Positions 23,275-35,760 of a stretch of 64,000 bases of DNA are shown here, one piece after another. The stretch's first letter is position 1; each line of letters begins with the position of its first letter. Source of the DNA: Odobenus rosmarus divergens (taxonomy: Eukaryota; Chordata; Mammalia; Carnivora; Odobenidae); NCBI RefSeq assembly GCF_000321225.1, contig NW_004450458.1, forward strand, positions 1,945,521 to 2,009,520, given 5' to 3'. The notes below the pieces were generated by a model. It was not told the origin of the DNA. It saw only the letters and a program-made list of their open reading frames with translations, and searched no databases. The position numbers and the translations under genes are program-made.

Positions 23275-26200
23275 CTTGATATAAGGTAACATGTTAATGA
23301 CTTACAGATTCAAGGTAAGTGATAATGAAGTTTATACCACTAATAATTACTCAGAAGATAATAGTAGTAAATTACAATTGTACACATTATGACGGTTTAG
23401 GGATTTTGTATGAATTTAAGAAAAATATCTTTATCTTTAAAATCATCCAGGTAAATAAGAAATTTTCTACTTGTAGGTTATCTCTGCCCCAGTCTTTGTT
23501 TTATATTTGCAGAAGAAGACTGCTTTAGTTTGAAGACAGAAGTCAAAGGAATAACATTCTAACATTATATCTTCACACATTTTACTATGTAATGACATAC
23601 ATACCCATTACAGAATCCTACTTTCAAAACATCCCTATAGAATACTAGCAGAATTCCATGGGATCCCAGGATTTCCATGTACATGGTTCAAGGAACCTCA
23701 TATAAAATAAGTGTGCCTGCTTTTTTTAGAACTATCAGTGTATCGGGATGATTACAGTTCCAACTAAATTAAATGTCTTCTACTCACATACATATTAAGT
23801 CCTAAAGTAGGACAACTACAGGGTCAGTTAATTCAGCAGCTTAACAAGATCATCAAAGACTGGAGATATTTCTGTCTTTCCACTCAGCTGTTCCTTGCAT
23901 GTGGGAGCTTCCTTCATGGTCACAAGGTGGCTGCAGCAGCTCCAGACATCACATTCCTTCTATCCTCAAACAGTAACAAACAAAACCTAGAAGAGAAAAT
24001 AAAGACATAACCTCATCTTCTGTTCCTTTCTAAGAGTGAGGAAAACTATCCCAGATGCATATTTGAAAATTGCTAACAGAACTTAAAAGTTGTCATCACA
24101 AGAAAAATTTTGTAATTATGCATGGTGATGAATATTAGCTAGACTCATAGTGGTCATCACTTCACAAGACGTACAAATAGCAAATCATTATGTTGTATAC
24201 CTGAAACTAATGTATGTCAATTACACCTCAATAATAATAATAAAACAAAAACTTCTGAATAAAAAAAGAAGGCAGTGAGAATCAGTGAGTAGTCTAATTC
24301 TTAAATGAACCAAGATTCATCCCCTTGGGTAAGGGAGGGACCTAGACTTTCTTGAAATACATGGTTGCCTGATAACTAAATAAAATCAGGGTTCTGTTAT
24401 CAAGAAAGTAGGGAAAGAATAGTTTTTTTTTAAGTTGACCATGGTATTACAGAGAAGATTTAAGAACTAGCTGGAGCAGTAGAAGCACCTGTTACTAATA
24501 CATACTATAAACAGTGAAGATGATTTTCAGGTTTCAAGTCACAAGCAGTCTGCTGCATAATTGTTGGTCATTAAAGAAAACGAATTCTTTCTTGTCTCCT
24601 TAGGCTCAGAGCTACTCAGACATTGAGAAGCAGGTTTGTCAAGATGACAGAGGACCAAGGTAATGGATTCCAGTGATGAAACAGGAAATTCATTCATGAG
24701 TTTTGGGCACACCTCCAAGTTGACTACTTAGCCAGAAATGGAATAACTAGGTTTTCCTACTTCTGTTTTATTATCCTCAATGAGAATGACCAAATATGAA
24801 GCTAGACAGGACCTTAGAGAAAATCTGGCTCGCAACATACCCCATCCCGCCAACCTGCCACCCATGTTAATATTTTAAAAAGCAGAGGCATAGAGAACTT
24901 ATATAATTACTAGAGATTAGAGAGATCAGGAGTCTGGGCAAAAGTAAGACCTTTACTCTTCTCCAGCCCTGTCTTAGGTGCTTCTTCTTAAAACAATTTC
25001 AGCATTTCTCTGATTATAGTTCTGTGTATCTAATTGAATGCTGTCTAGGAGGTGCTAAATAAACAGGATTTCTTGTTAACACTCAGTTTTCTAAAGGAAC
25101 ACATGGGGGCAGCAAATGTTTAGGGAAAACTTCCAGATCTACCTGATGTAGGCTATAAAAAATATATGTATATATTTGGAAAATGTTTGGAAGAAGAGAT
25201 TTTTCTGGGAAGGGGCTTGGTTTGTTTATTTGATGGGATTGAGATGGCTTCTGATCCACCTGCTTCAACGTGGTACTGGGGATTTCAGAGAAAGGGGTAG
25301 TCACCATGATTCAATTTTGCTTCCAAATGTGCCACCGCTAAGAGATGATCAAAAGCACTCCTTATAAATGGAATGGGTCTTCTTCGGAATGTTTGTTAAT
25401 ATTGAGCTGTACCTTCCTTAAAGAAGTTAATGAAATTTTATGTCACATGAACTTACTGGTTGAACTTTACTGGTGAAGATTTCCCTCAGCTGTTATCATA
25501 ACCCATTTTCACTGTTATGATTACTGAATGAATCAAATATTCTCTTTTGGTAGGTACTTCTGTTTTTTACTTTCCTACTCATGTAATGTTTTCTTTCTAT
25601 TTTCCCAAAAGCTTGTTTCTTGTTGCTCTCTAATAATTCCCAAATAGTGACTCCAGAGGGATTAGTCCTGCTTTCTTCCCATCACTTATTACCAAAAGTG
25701 GGGTTCGAATACTAGAATTGTGCACTATAAAATAACAAGCATGTGTCTAGACAATTTTCCAGACACATTGATGAGACAGGTAACTACAAGCATAGTCAGA
25801 CTAGAAGTGTTTTACATTTTCTGGTTTTCTTGTAGCTTTTGGTGGAGGTTGAGCTCATTCGTGGGAAAGAGTCACCAGTGAAACATCAACATTAGAGCCA
25901 AGAGCCATCTCTCTAGCACCACCAGAATCAAAACCTTGGAGGTCATTTCTATCAATACCTGACATTCCCCATCTGCAATTAACAGTGGATACATAGGTCA
26001 TACTTAATCTCAACTCCTTTCAGTTTCGATACCTAGGTTTACAAACATTTAGTCAAAAAGGTATTTGAATCAGGCCTTTAATCCTGAGCACAGTCTAGGA
26101 CACGGTATCACTGACTAACTCAGTGGGGCAACAGGTGTGGTGAAGGAAAGGCCACCAGCCTGGACACTTAGTCCTGACTCCCTTGGCTACCAACTAGCTG

Positions 26201-28095
26201 AATGGTGTTGGGCTCAGTACCGGTACCAGTACTGGGCTCAGAATACATGCACCTGTGGTGAAGGGCATTGTGATCAAATTCTGTGATTCAGATTGTTTCT
26301 CCCTTGGGATACACCTGGGGCAAGGATCTTGAATTCACTCTCTTTGGGAGGTTTGAGCCAGACTGTTGAAAAATCACAAGTCAGATTGTTCCTATCTAGT
26401 GTTGGCATTTAGACACACCAGAGCTGCCAGGGCCAAGGAAATCCTATTGTTTAAAGAAGTGTTGCTTTATTAGCTTCTCTTTCTAGCAGGAAAAGGAAAA
26501 GAACAGAAGATGCTAAAAATCTTGTCAATTTCCTGGGGGGGGGGATGTGTGTGTAAATATTTGAACACAACAAGAATATGTAAACTGGGTATGTATTTTT
26601 TTTACATGTTTTACTTAACCTGAATTTTATATAGAGTTGCTTGAGTGCTCCAACAATGAAAGGACAGAATATATATTTAAATAGTTTTTAGGTTTTATCC
26701 TGTATTCATACACTTGAGAGGTTCCTCTAGCTGTAGTTTTAAAATAAAAAAAAAATTGAGATAGCTGGAAATTAAAATCAGTCAACTGCTATTGTCTCTT
26801 TGTTCAAAAGAGTGTCTTAGATGATTTTGCCTTTAAAAGTTCCTGAAGCAAATGAAAACAAGTTATTTGAAATGAGAAATACAATATTTAAACTGAAGAC
26901 CACAGTTAATTTAGTATCCCATAACTTTGGTATTTTAAATAGTAATTCTCAGAGATGAGGGTCAAGTCAGAAAGGGAACTGTGTGTATAAATTGTCAGGT
27001 TCTGGTGTTTGTTTGCAATCACTTCCCAAGAAAAAACTTCCTCTCCATTTTTTCTCAGCACCACACTTCAAAGGAAAATTGTATAATTCTTATATCCACA
27101 ACATAAGGGCTGAAATTATCCAATTAGAAAGGTTGTACCATTTACATTGTAAGATTTAGAAAAAATACATTTTGAGTTTGGAAACGGATGAAGAGATGTG
27201 TGTGCCCTGTCAATTTTCTAAAAACCTCACATACTTGTTTAATTATCAACTTAAATTTCCAATGCAACTTGCCATGTAGAAATAAATACAGAAAAACACA
27301 ATGCCATTTGAACAATGCCTCCCCCCAAGTTTCCAGAGCCGTGTTAAGTATCGTTTTATTTTGAAAACAAAAAAATGACTTCCAAAAAACTTTTTTTTTC
27401 TTTAGACTCAAGAAGCAAGATACACACATCTTTGATTTTGAAATATGTAATTGGAAATTCAGAGGTAGCTGGCCTGTTACTTGGAGATCCCTGATAAATA
27501 GTCCTGTACAGCCTCAAAACACGCACAGCAGAGTACCTTCACTGTGGTGCAAGGCTTCGGACAGCACGTGAAAAGCAGTAAGACTCCATTATTAGGAAAT
27601 TGCGTGAGACCCAAACATGGAAGTCTGGCAGGTTTTAATGGCAACTGAAGTTTGCTCTTTTAAAGTCTGTGGTCGCGTGGAAAAGCAGTGGAGTCTGGTG
27701 TCTACCGGTCCCGTTGAACCCATCATCAGGAGCTTCCTCGAGGAAGGCAGAAAGGCAAAGCTCGTGACCTCCACCTTTTAAAATAAGGCCTCACCTCGAT
27801 TTCTAAATTAAAGTGACAAATCGTTGAGAAAAGCTCAGAGCACGCAGTGCAGCCTGTGCTGCCATTAGGCAACTCAGACAAACTGAAAGTAAACGGAGCC
27901 TTGTCGGAGTCCATCCGCGACCGCGGACCCCTCCGGGCAGCGGGAAATGGGCGAACATTTAAGCGCCCCGCACAAAGGGAACCAGGACCGAGCCCTCGGA
28001 CAGCCCCGGCTTTGCATGCGTAAAGTTTTGAGGCTTCCTTCCCAGACTTTCAGGAGACTTGCATCAATTTAGGAGACTCTCTGTCTCCACCAGCC
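23275..28095. other. SINE-free AT-rich intergenic block
   Basis: No gene is recognised. A short L1 3' end lies at 24180-24250 (TTGTATACCTGAAACTAATG, CACCTCAATAATAA). MIR-like stretches lie near 24800-24915 and 26140-26215. The rest is unique, AT-rich DNA upstream of the orphan CpG island. Confidence 0.5.
24180..24250 (+). mobile_element. L1 3' terminal fragment
   Basis: ATGTTGTATACCTGAAACTA, ATGTATGTCAATTACACCTC and an AATAAT tail. Confidence 0.65.
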
Positions 28096-28099
28096 TCTA

Positions 28100-28790
28100 A
28101 ATTCTGAATGGGAGGGAGCCTGATCGGCTCCCCGCCCCCCGGCCCGCCGGGGTTTGGCGCCAGAGCGCCCTCCCCGCCGAGGCCCGCGCACAGCGGGGAC
28201 CGTCCGCCCGGCGGGGGCGCCCAACCCTGGGAATGGCGCTCCCTCGTCCCGCAGCCGCCGCCAGGTCCGGCCTCCGAGCCACCCCCCGCCCGGGCCCCCG
28301 GCACCCCAGAGCAGATCCGTTCGGTAGCCCCAAGTCGGAGGGGGAGGCGGGGGGAGCGGCGGGGGAGCCTGGGCGTGCGGCTAGCCTGCGGCTCCCGCGC
28401 GACCCTCCACGCCGCCTGGGCGCGGTGCCCACCTGTTTGCCCAGATACCGCCCTTTCTAAGGAGAGACATTGGGAGCCCGGATGGTGACCAGGCCCCAGC
28501 CGAGGCGCGGCAAGGCACCCGGGCGCGCACCCTTCTTTAGATTGCGTGGCCGGAGGGGCAGCTGCGTGGGAAGCCCCAAGGGCAGGGCGCGCTCCCCGAG
28601 GTGCCAGCCGCAACCGGGACCCAGCCGCGCCGGCCGCCCGCCGCAGGGAAGGGCGCCGAGCCGCTCCACCCGGCCAACCTAGCGCCCTTGAGGTACAGAT
28701 CCGGCAAGCTTGCCCTAGGAACCCGGCCGGGGGTGTCCGAGAGGGCGCGGCGACTGGGTGCGCACCCGGTCAGCAAACTTAGCCCGACCG
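28100..28790. promoter_or_regulatory. Orphan CpG island 6.6 kb upstream of TFAP2A exon 1c
   Basis: About 0.7 kb is GC- and CpG-rich and bounded on both sides by AT-rich sequence. No protein-coding exon is recognisable. Open frames of up to 187 codons on the minus strand have Ala/Gly/Pro/Arg-rich composition, as expected from GC-rich DNA without stops. It may be an lncRNA promoter or a distal regulatory element. Confidence 0.6.
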
Positions 28791-29394
28791 GTTTGGGGGC
28801 AAGATGGAGAAGAGCGGGATTTCATTCCCCCAATGCAGGAAGAAGTCGGAGAAATGAGAGTAGTTGTGGTCGGACTTCACATTCCCAGGACCAGTCCCAA
28901 ACACATGGCCTGAGCGAATGAGACAGAAGTGCCTAGTAGGGTTCCAGGAGTTTGGGGAGGGGGAGGGACGGGGAGAGAAGGGGAAGAGGAGGAAAGACTT
29001 GGAAAGAAAAAGAAGCCCAGAGCTCAGAGGGTGAGTAAAAGTTCCATCTGGCCCAAAGTCAAACCCACGCTTGGTTCTAAACTGTAAGCCGCGAAAATGG
29101 CCAACGCCACGGAGAGAAGTGGGGAAACGCTGAGTTTGTAGGCTCTTGTTTAGCAGTGATGTCGAACTTGTTCTTAAGTTGGTTAATTCTAATGCAGGGC
29201 AAGTTGCTTGAGAGATTTACACCCCTCCGCACCTAAAGCAGAGGCACGCCCTGTGTTCGCAAAGGATGGATAGGTAAAAGCCGGGGGGGGGGGGCGGTGT
29301 CGTAGTTTTTCACAAAGACAAAGATGAATAGCTGCGGATTGGAAAATTGGCCCCCAAACTCCCCCTCAGATAGAGGCACACAATTCCCTAGGTG

Positions 29395-29585
29395 AGTGGT
29401 TCCCAAATTTGAGCGTGCACTAACAGAGGTGCGAGGGCTGGTTCCAATACTGATTGCTGGGCCTCACCTTCAGAGTTTTCAGCAGAGCTAAAGTGATGCC
29501 TAAGAATTTGCATTTCTGTTAAGTTCCCAGATGATGTTCATCTTGCTGTTGTCTAGACCACCCTTTGAGAACCACTGCTCTAAGC
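29395..29585. repeat. MER5-like DNA transposon remnant
   Basis: GTGGTTCCCAAATTTGAGCG at one end, AGAATTTGCATTTCTG inside and TTTGAGAACCACTGCTC at the other: inverted ends of a MER5-type element. Confidence 0.75.
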
Positions 29586-29587
29586 CG

Positions 29588-29768
29588 TTAGTTCTCAAAT
29601 TTGGCTGCACAGTGCAATCACCTGGGATACTTTTTAAAATATTTATACTTGGGTCCTAACCTCCAAAATTCTGATTCCATTGATTTGGGGTGCCACTTGG
29701 GCATCAGGATCTTCAAACTCTTTAGGTGATTCTAATATTGAGCAAAGGTTGGACACCACTGCCCTAAG
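29588..29768. repeat. Second adjacent MER5-like remnant
   Basis: TTAGTTCTCAAATTTGGCTG, AATCACCTGGGATACTTTTT, ATTCTGATTCCATTGATTTG and AGGTGATTCTAATATTGAGC match the MER5A layout. It lies a few bases after the first copy. Confidence 0.78.
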
Positions 29769-31105
29769 TCATTTATTGTCTCAAGACAACTTGTGTGGGG
29801 GGAGAGGGGACAAGGACCTTCTCCTATCTTGCTCTTGGCGATTCTGCCAACATTGGATCTAGCTCCTCAGTCTTGGGAAACACATGTCCCTCGCCTTACA
29901 AATGTTTTGCACAGTGATGCAAGCACTATGTTGACTCTCTGTTTTCAACTATACAGGAATTATAAAGGACGAAACAATTCCCCCGAGGTTTTAAAAATAC
30001 AAATGGTAATTTCACATTGATAATTCTGCCTGCCCCAGCTCAGAATATCCCATTAGGAGCCAAAGTGATCTCTCTGGGTTAGTGATTGCAAGCGTCATGG
30101 AGCCCAAGAGTCCCAAATCTAGGCTAGATCACAGGCACTTGGATACAAATTCACCAGACACTGTCCTGCTGCATTAATGTTGGTTGCAGGGGAAATTGCA
30201 CCCTTGGCTAGGGGAGTGGGGGTAGGGGGAGTACTATTGGATTTGGAGGATCACCTATGCCAAGCCCAAACTCTGGTTATATTATGAACTCATGAATTAC
30301 TGATAGCAAGACTAGAAAAGTCTTCACAGTGGAAGGGAAATGGGGAGAGTGGGGTGAGGATGGGAAAGCCAGCTTTCTTTGCCCTTCCAAGGGTGACACA
30401 GGGGCAGAGACACCTACAACCCCAGAGGAAGCCCCCAGAGGTACTCTGCTAGGAATAGGTTTGATCGCCTGAAGTGTTTCTCATCTCGCTTGAGACAAGC
30501 CAGGGATGAAGATAACCCAAAGGGACTGGACACCCACAGGGATTGCTTATAACTTCCCAGCACTTTTGCACGCCTCCCCCAATTTCCAGACCATTTGGTC
30601 TGTATTGCCAGACGACCTTAACCATATCCTCCTCAGCAACAAGTATGGGGGGTGGGGGCACCATGGGAGTTAAAGGGAGCAAAACCCTCTCCCACTGGTT
30701 AGGAATTACTGAAGACTGTCTTGTGGGCCCTGCAGTGCCCCTATAGGGAAGGAGATCAAGAGGGACCTCGCAGTTTCCAAGAACTCACTTTTTTCCCCTC
30801 TCTGCCCATCTGTGGGGGGTGGGGTGGGGGTGGAGCATCTTTGAAGACCCTAGAAAAGTAGGCATCCGGATGGAGAGCTGCAAATGAGTGGATTCCAAAG
30901 AACGAAGAGAGCGATTCGGCACTCTGCCCTACCCGGTCCAGGGCCGGACTCCCCTGTCACACTCTGGTGCCAGGGCTGGGGGCTACCCTCCTCTGTCTTT
31001 CCCCGCCTGGAGGGACACTGCCTGTCCAAGAGATTTACTCTGCAAGAGTTGGGAGAATTCCCCTTTCCTTTGCTGTCTCCGCATCCCCTGCCCCACGCGC
31101 GCATG

Positions 31106-31146
<41 letters not shown>

Positions 31147-32990
31147 CTCGCGGTTCTTCGCTAGGGTTTCCCTCCAGGGCAGATTACTTTATGACAGGGT
31201 GTGATAAGTGGTGATTTTGTTCCTCTTTTGATGGCAGGATTGCTTTGTAAACAGAAGCGCAAACTCGTTCCGATAGTGGTTCCGCACCAGTGAGCGGCGG
31301 CCGCCCTGACACAGCGGGCGGCAGAGGCTGTGGCTGCACCTGTCGCCTGGGGCCTGGAGGAACCCGGGCCACGCGTGGAGGGGTCACGGTCCTGTGGCCT
31401 CCAAGGCACCTCTAAGTTTTGGGCCTCTGGGCCTCCTGTCTTTGCACCCATCGGGCCTTCTGTACCCACTACTCCAAGAACTCCCAGTTCAAAGTGCATG
31501 CCCTGGAGGCACCTAGGGGAGCACAGTTCAGGGGCGCGGTGCCTCCCTTCTGCACACTCCCCGGGCACCTTTGGTAAGAGGTTTGGCTTCTTCTGTGGTT
31601 ACTGGTAACCCTATTCCCTTGCCCTAATCCAATTGGAGAGTTGAGAGGGCTTTTGTGTGCTGAAGGAATCGCTGGAGGGTCCCGGCGTGGCAAGTCACTG
31701 CTCAACTCCCCTCGCTTTTCCCCTGAGGAGTCAAACCTTCTCCCTTCCCTGCCCTGATCCTGGGGGCCATTCTACTGCTGAGAGGGGCCCAAGAATGACC
31801 CAAAGTTGACAGCCTCTGCTGGGCCCAAGGGCCAGAAAGATAAACTTCTGCCGGAGAAGGAGCCAGGTGCAGTGAGCGGTCACTCCATCTGTCCCCCAAA
31901 ATCCCGGACTCCTCTAAGGGAAAAGCAAGCTGAGTCCACCACAGGTATGAAATTCTGAGTTAACCCATTGCTCAGACTTAAGTTTAAATTTCCAAGTGCC
32001 TTAAGGAGCCTCCAGCGGGCGGGGTGGGGGACGCTGGGGAGTGGCACATGATGGTGAGTGAAAAAACAAAAAGGTGAGGTAAGTCCTGAAAGTTCTGGGG
32101 TGGGGAGGAATGCAGTTCGAGCAGAGCTTTACCCTAAGGGAAAGATTGTTCACGCTGCAAGTTTGGGGCTCAGGGAGCTGGGAGGCGGGTGACAGGATAC
32201 GAATAGATTCCACCTGGATACCTCCCGACACTGGGGGTCTCAGAGAGCCTGAGCTGAGCATTACCTGAAGCTGGGAGGTCGGTGCCATCTGACACCAAGT
32301 CTTCCAGACCCTTGCCGAAGCTCCAGTCGCCTGCACTGAGCAGCGCAAAGAAAAGTTTGCGGTTGGGTCGAGAAGTCCCAGGACCTGTTAGCCCCGGAAC
32401 CTGCTTTTCGGAGGCAGCGTCGGGAGAGGGGAGGAGGATTCCTGCTGATCTCCCTTCCCTTGACCCAGTAAGAAAAAAAAAGAACGAAAAAAGTCCCACT
32501 TTTCTCTCGTTCGCGGGACGCCTGAGGCCACAGTTCCAGAGACTGCTAGGTGCTGAGGTGGGTCGCCAAGAGCAGTTAGTGGCCTTGGGACTGCCCTGGT
32601 ACTGGGTGCGTCTGAGTCACTAGGGTGGCTGACCCAAGTCTGGTTGCGGGGTGAAGTTGGGAGGTGTCACCCCTGCCTGGCCCCCAAGGCTCCCTCCTCC
32701 TGGCAGAGTCAGGCTGATGCTGAGATCCCGGCAGAGGTCAAGTGGGGAAAGGCTGCGAGGCGAGGATCCGGTGTCTGGGGAGCAACGGGGAGGGCCCACA
32801 CCTGGGGAAGAGGAGGGTTCTAAGGAGGGAGTCTCTGGAGGCACAGTTGACCACACTGGCTGACTGCGGTTTGCCTAAGGAAGGACCAGTGGAGTTGACT
32901 GCTTCTTGAATTGAACCAGTCTCAGGGGCTCTGAGGACGGGGGATGGGCAGAGTAGACAGTCCTTGACCAGGCTCAGCTGCTTTCCTTGA
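29769..32990. other. Upstream intergenic region, no gene recognised
   Basis: Moderately GC-rich DNA with an AC repeat at 31109 and local CpG enrichment (31250-31390). Overlapping open frames of 60-135 codons on both strands look compositional. Confidence 0.45.
31109..31145. repeat. (AC)n microsatellite
   Basis: About 18 AC units upstream of TFAP2A. It produces spurious His-Thr repeat frames. Confidence 0.95.
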
Positions 32991-32997
32991 GAGCGCA

Positions 32998-33185
32998 ACG
33001 TGGGCTAGTGCTGTGCTAAGCGCTTTGCGCACATTCCTCTAGTGAATTCTCACAAATTACCCATTTTACAAATGAGTAAAATTGAGGTTCAAACAAGCTC
33101 AGTAACTTGCCCTAGGTCCCTCAGCCTGTAAATGTAAATGACTGAGCTGAGTCTGGACCCCGAGTGGTCGTACTCCAAAGCTAAA
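32998..33185 (+). repeat. MIR element
   Basis: GTGCTGTGCTAAGCGCTTTG, CCATTTTACAAATGAGTAAA, AGTAACTTGCCCTAGGTCCC and a TGAGCTGAGTCTGGACCC end: a fairly complete MIR. Confidence 0.85.
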
Positions 33186-33289
33186 TACTAGCTCCTGGCG
33201 GCTTCCGGATTCCTCCTTCTCTGCCCTCTCCCCCCCCGGACCCCAGCCTCAATCATCTGAGCAGAAACCCTCATGCCCAAGGCCTGGCT

Positions 33290-34719
33290 GCTTCGATTCC
33301 AAACCTTCTTGTCCACTTCCATCCAACCCAGCGCAGCCGCGTGGTTTCGCGCTTAAACGCGCTGGCGGCTTTGCCTTCTCTTTCCCGCCCACGCCCTGCC
33401 AGCCCCACCCCCCCCCGCCCCCAAAAGGTATCAAAATTGGAGACGGCACTCTTCGCGCCCCACCTCAGCCCTAGCACACGCCCGCCGGTCCTTCCTGAGC
33501 TCGGCGTGGCCCAGCCAGCCGGGTCCCTGGTCCCTCCAGCTCTTGTGCCACGGTGCGCGCGAGTAGCGAGGCTGCACGGGCCTGAAATGGTGTTCATTTT
33601 TAAGAGAGCACAGCGCCCCCCGCCGGAACCTCCAAGACGCGTCTTCCGCGTCTGTCTTGGGACTTCAAAGAATTCGATGTTCACCAACCTACTCTGACAG
33701 TGTGGAGAAAGCCGGGAAAGTGAAGTGGAGATACTACGGGTTAAAAACGCCGTATTTTTTTAATTGAAAATTCTCGCAAGGAAGAAAAAAAAAGGACCCA
33801 CAAACAAACACCATACTTGTTGAGCAAGGATCTAAGGCAGGTCCAAGAAAGTTTCAAATCCACAAGAGAATCGGCACAGGGATGAAAGTCCCGCAGCCCA
33901 GGGACGACTTAAATTCCCAGGCGACACGGGAACTCCTTGAGAGTCACCGGCCACACCATCTCCGCGCATGCCAGGAGGGTGCAAGGCCCGTGGGGCAGGT
34001 ATGGAGGCTGGGGCACAGGGCTAGAAAGAGGCAGTTTGGGTACGGGGACAAGTCACTCCTCAGCTTCTGAGCTGACCTTTTACACATTTTGCCTGACGTG
34101 TCGTAGTGGATTTGAAGCCCGTTCTTTGTTCATCCTAGTCCCCCAGACGGCAGCCAGCCAGGGAGGGTAACTGGCCCTGTCCCAGGGCCTGTCCCAGGAG
34201 TTACAGGCCCAAGCCCTGGATTCTCGGATCTCGTGGCTGCCGGAAGGGGGCTGGCAGGGTCTCGGAGGAGCGCGGCCCGAGGCTAAGCTCCTCACCCGGA
34301 CCTCCCTCCCGACCAGGTGTGGTTCCTGACGGGGAGATGAGCTCCTCGGGAGCCCCAAATCCTGTGGCTTCCTTTAAATCTCCCTTCTAATTAGAAGCAG
34401 CGGTGAAATCACTTGAGTGATTTTATCTGTCATGGGAAAGCAAACCCCAGCCCAAACCTCAGTTGCCCATTCCAGAACCACCAACGCCCCCATTCTCCTT
34501 TAAAGAGTTATTATTGGAAAAGATAAAGAGTAGGGAAGTCATAGAGGGGTGGGGGAGGGGCTCACCTTAAATAGAAGTGTGAGTGTATGAGTGTGCAAGA
34601 GAGAGAGAGTGTGTGTGTATCTGCGGTGGGAGGAGACTAAACTAGAAGCCAGAAATGAGACAGAGTCGCGAACGTTTTCACCTACTGAGAAACACTTTGA
34701 TCTGGGATCGGACGCTGAA
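33290..34719. other. Upstream flank of exon 1c, partly CpG-rich
   Basis: CpG-rich at 33330-33660, then mixed sequence. It includes an AP-2-type GCCCGAGGC at 34275 and a GT/GAGA-rich stretch at 34576-34620. No gene is recognised. Confidence 0.45.
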
Positions 34720-35760
34720 CCCCCTGGGGGTTGCAGACCCGGATCCGGGAGGGCCCGGACTGTCCTGAACCTCGAGGGCTAGTGGGGAGGCCCGCCCCAG
34801 GATCTGGCCCTACCGCATGCATCCAGGTGTGCGGGACCTATCGGGTCGGGCCCAATCTCCAGGCCTTGCTCTCTTCTCCCCCCGCCCCCCATCCTCCCCA
34901 CCTCGGGGTGGAGACTCTCCCAGCCCCAAAGTTCCGAGTGGGGAGGAGAGTCTGGGGAAGAGCGCGGAGATGCCCCCTTTGCTTGAGTGCGAAAACACAC
35001 CCACTCACACTCGCATCGCGCCCTGCACACCCCAGCAGGCAGTCTGCCTCTGTTCCCCGGTCAGGGACTGACCGGGAAAGCGGGTTGGGGCTGTTGGGAA
35101 AAGCTGGAGCTGATGGCGAGATTGCCGCGGCTATAAATCCATCACTTCCCAGGTCAGCTCTGCGAGGCGCTGGGACTAGAGCTGGCGGAGTGAATTCCTG
35201 GGCCAGCGCGCATGCGTCGGCAGGTAGCAACCCAGCTCTTTATGACCAGGTGAGATGTTGGTGAGCAGGTAAAAAAGGAGGATTTGCCTAAGCGATTCCA
35301 GGGAGCGGGCCCGGCCGAGCCCTACAGCCCATGCCCGGCGGGGACCCGTCGCCAGGAGCGCCGAGCCGCGATGTCCATACTTGCCAAAATGGGGGACTGG
35401 CAGGTACGGGGGTTTGCCTTGGCTGGGGCTGAAGTGGGCGGGGGTGGAGCGGGGGAGGGGGTCGGGCGGGGGGGAGGCGGAGAGGAAGAGCCTTGGCCCA
35501 GGGCAGGAGAGTCGTAAGTGAGGCGCGCCTGGCAGCGCCCAGGAGTGTTCCCAGGAGAGAAAGGGCAGAAAAAACACGCGCTGCCGGCGGGCCCGGAGCT
35601 GAGGAAAGTCCGGCGCACGCTCCACAGGTGGCCCCGGGGGTCACTTGTGGTTTGCGCTGCGGCCTTTCACGCCCCCCCCCCGTAGAAACAAGGGTGGATG
35701 ACTAATTCGGGAGGGGGAAGGGCGCGGGGCGGGGGTTGCAGCGCGTGGTAAGGAAGGTTC
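34720..35760 (+). promoter_or_regulatory. CpG-rich promoter region of TFAP2A exon 1c
   Basis: Dense CpG sequence surrounds the exon 1c start codon at 35371. It includes a TATAAAT motif at 35132-35138, which could set a start site about 30 nt downstream and a 5' leader of about 210 nt. Because CpG-island promoters are often bidirectional, and an antisense lncRNA (TFAP2A-AS1) is known near this end of the gene in human, antisense transcription from here is plausible but not shown. Confidence 0.7.
35371..35403 (+). CDS. TFAP2A: TFAP2A alternative first coding exon 1c (MSILAKMGDWQ)
   Basis: Eleven codons, MSILAKMGDWQ, end at CAG followed directly by the donor GTACGG at 35404. The phase-0 end joins exon 2 ([10 protein letters not shown]) and gives a 433-residue protein. 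This N-terminus is known from the distal-promoter isoform of mammalian TFAP2A. It lacks the SUMO consensus found in exon 1a. It lies in a CpG island 4.4 kb upstream of exon 1a. A TATAAAT motif sits about 240 bp before the ATG. The 5' end of the exon cannot be fixed from sequence. Confidence 0.93.

Noticed and set aside
28050..28613. 187-codon minus-strand open frame in the upstream CpG island
   Set aside because: Ala/Gly/Pro/Arg-rich in several overlapping frames on both strands, as expected when GC-rich DNA has few stops; no domain or splice pattern.
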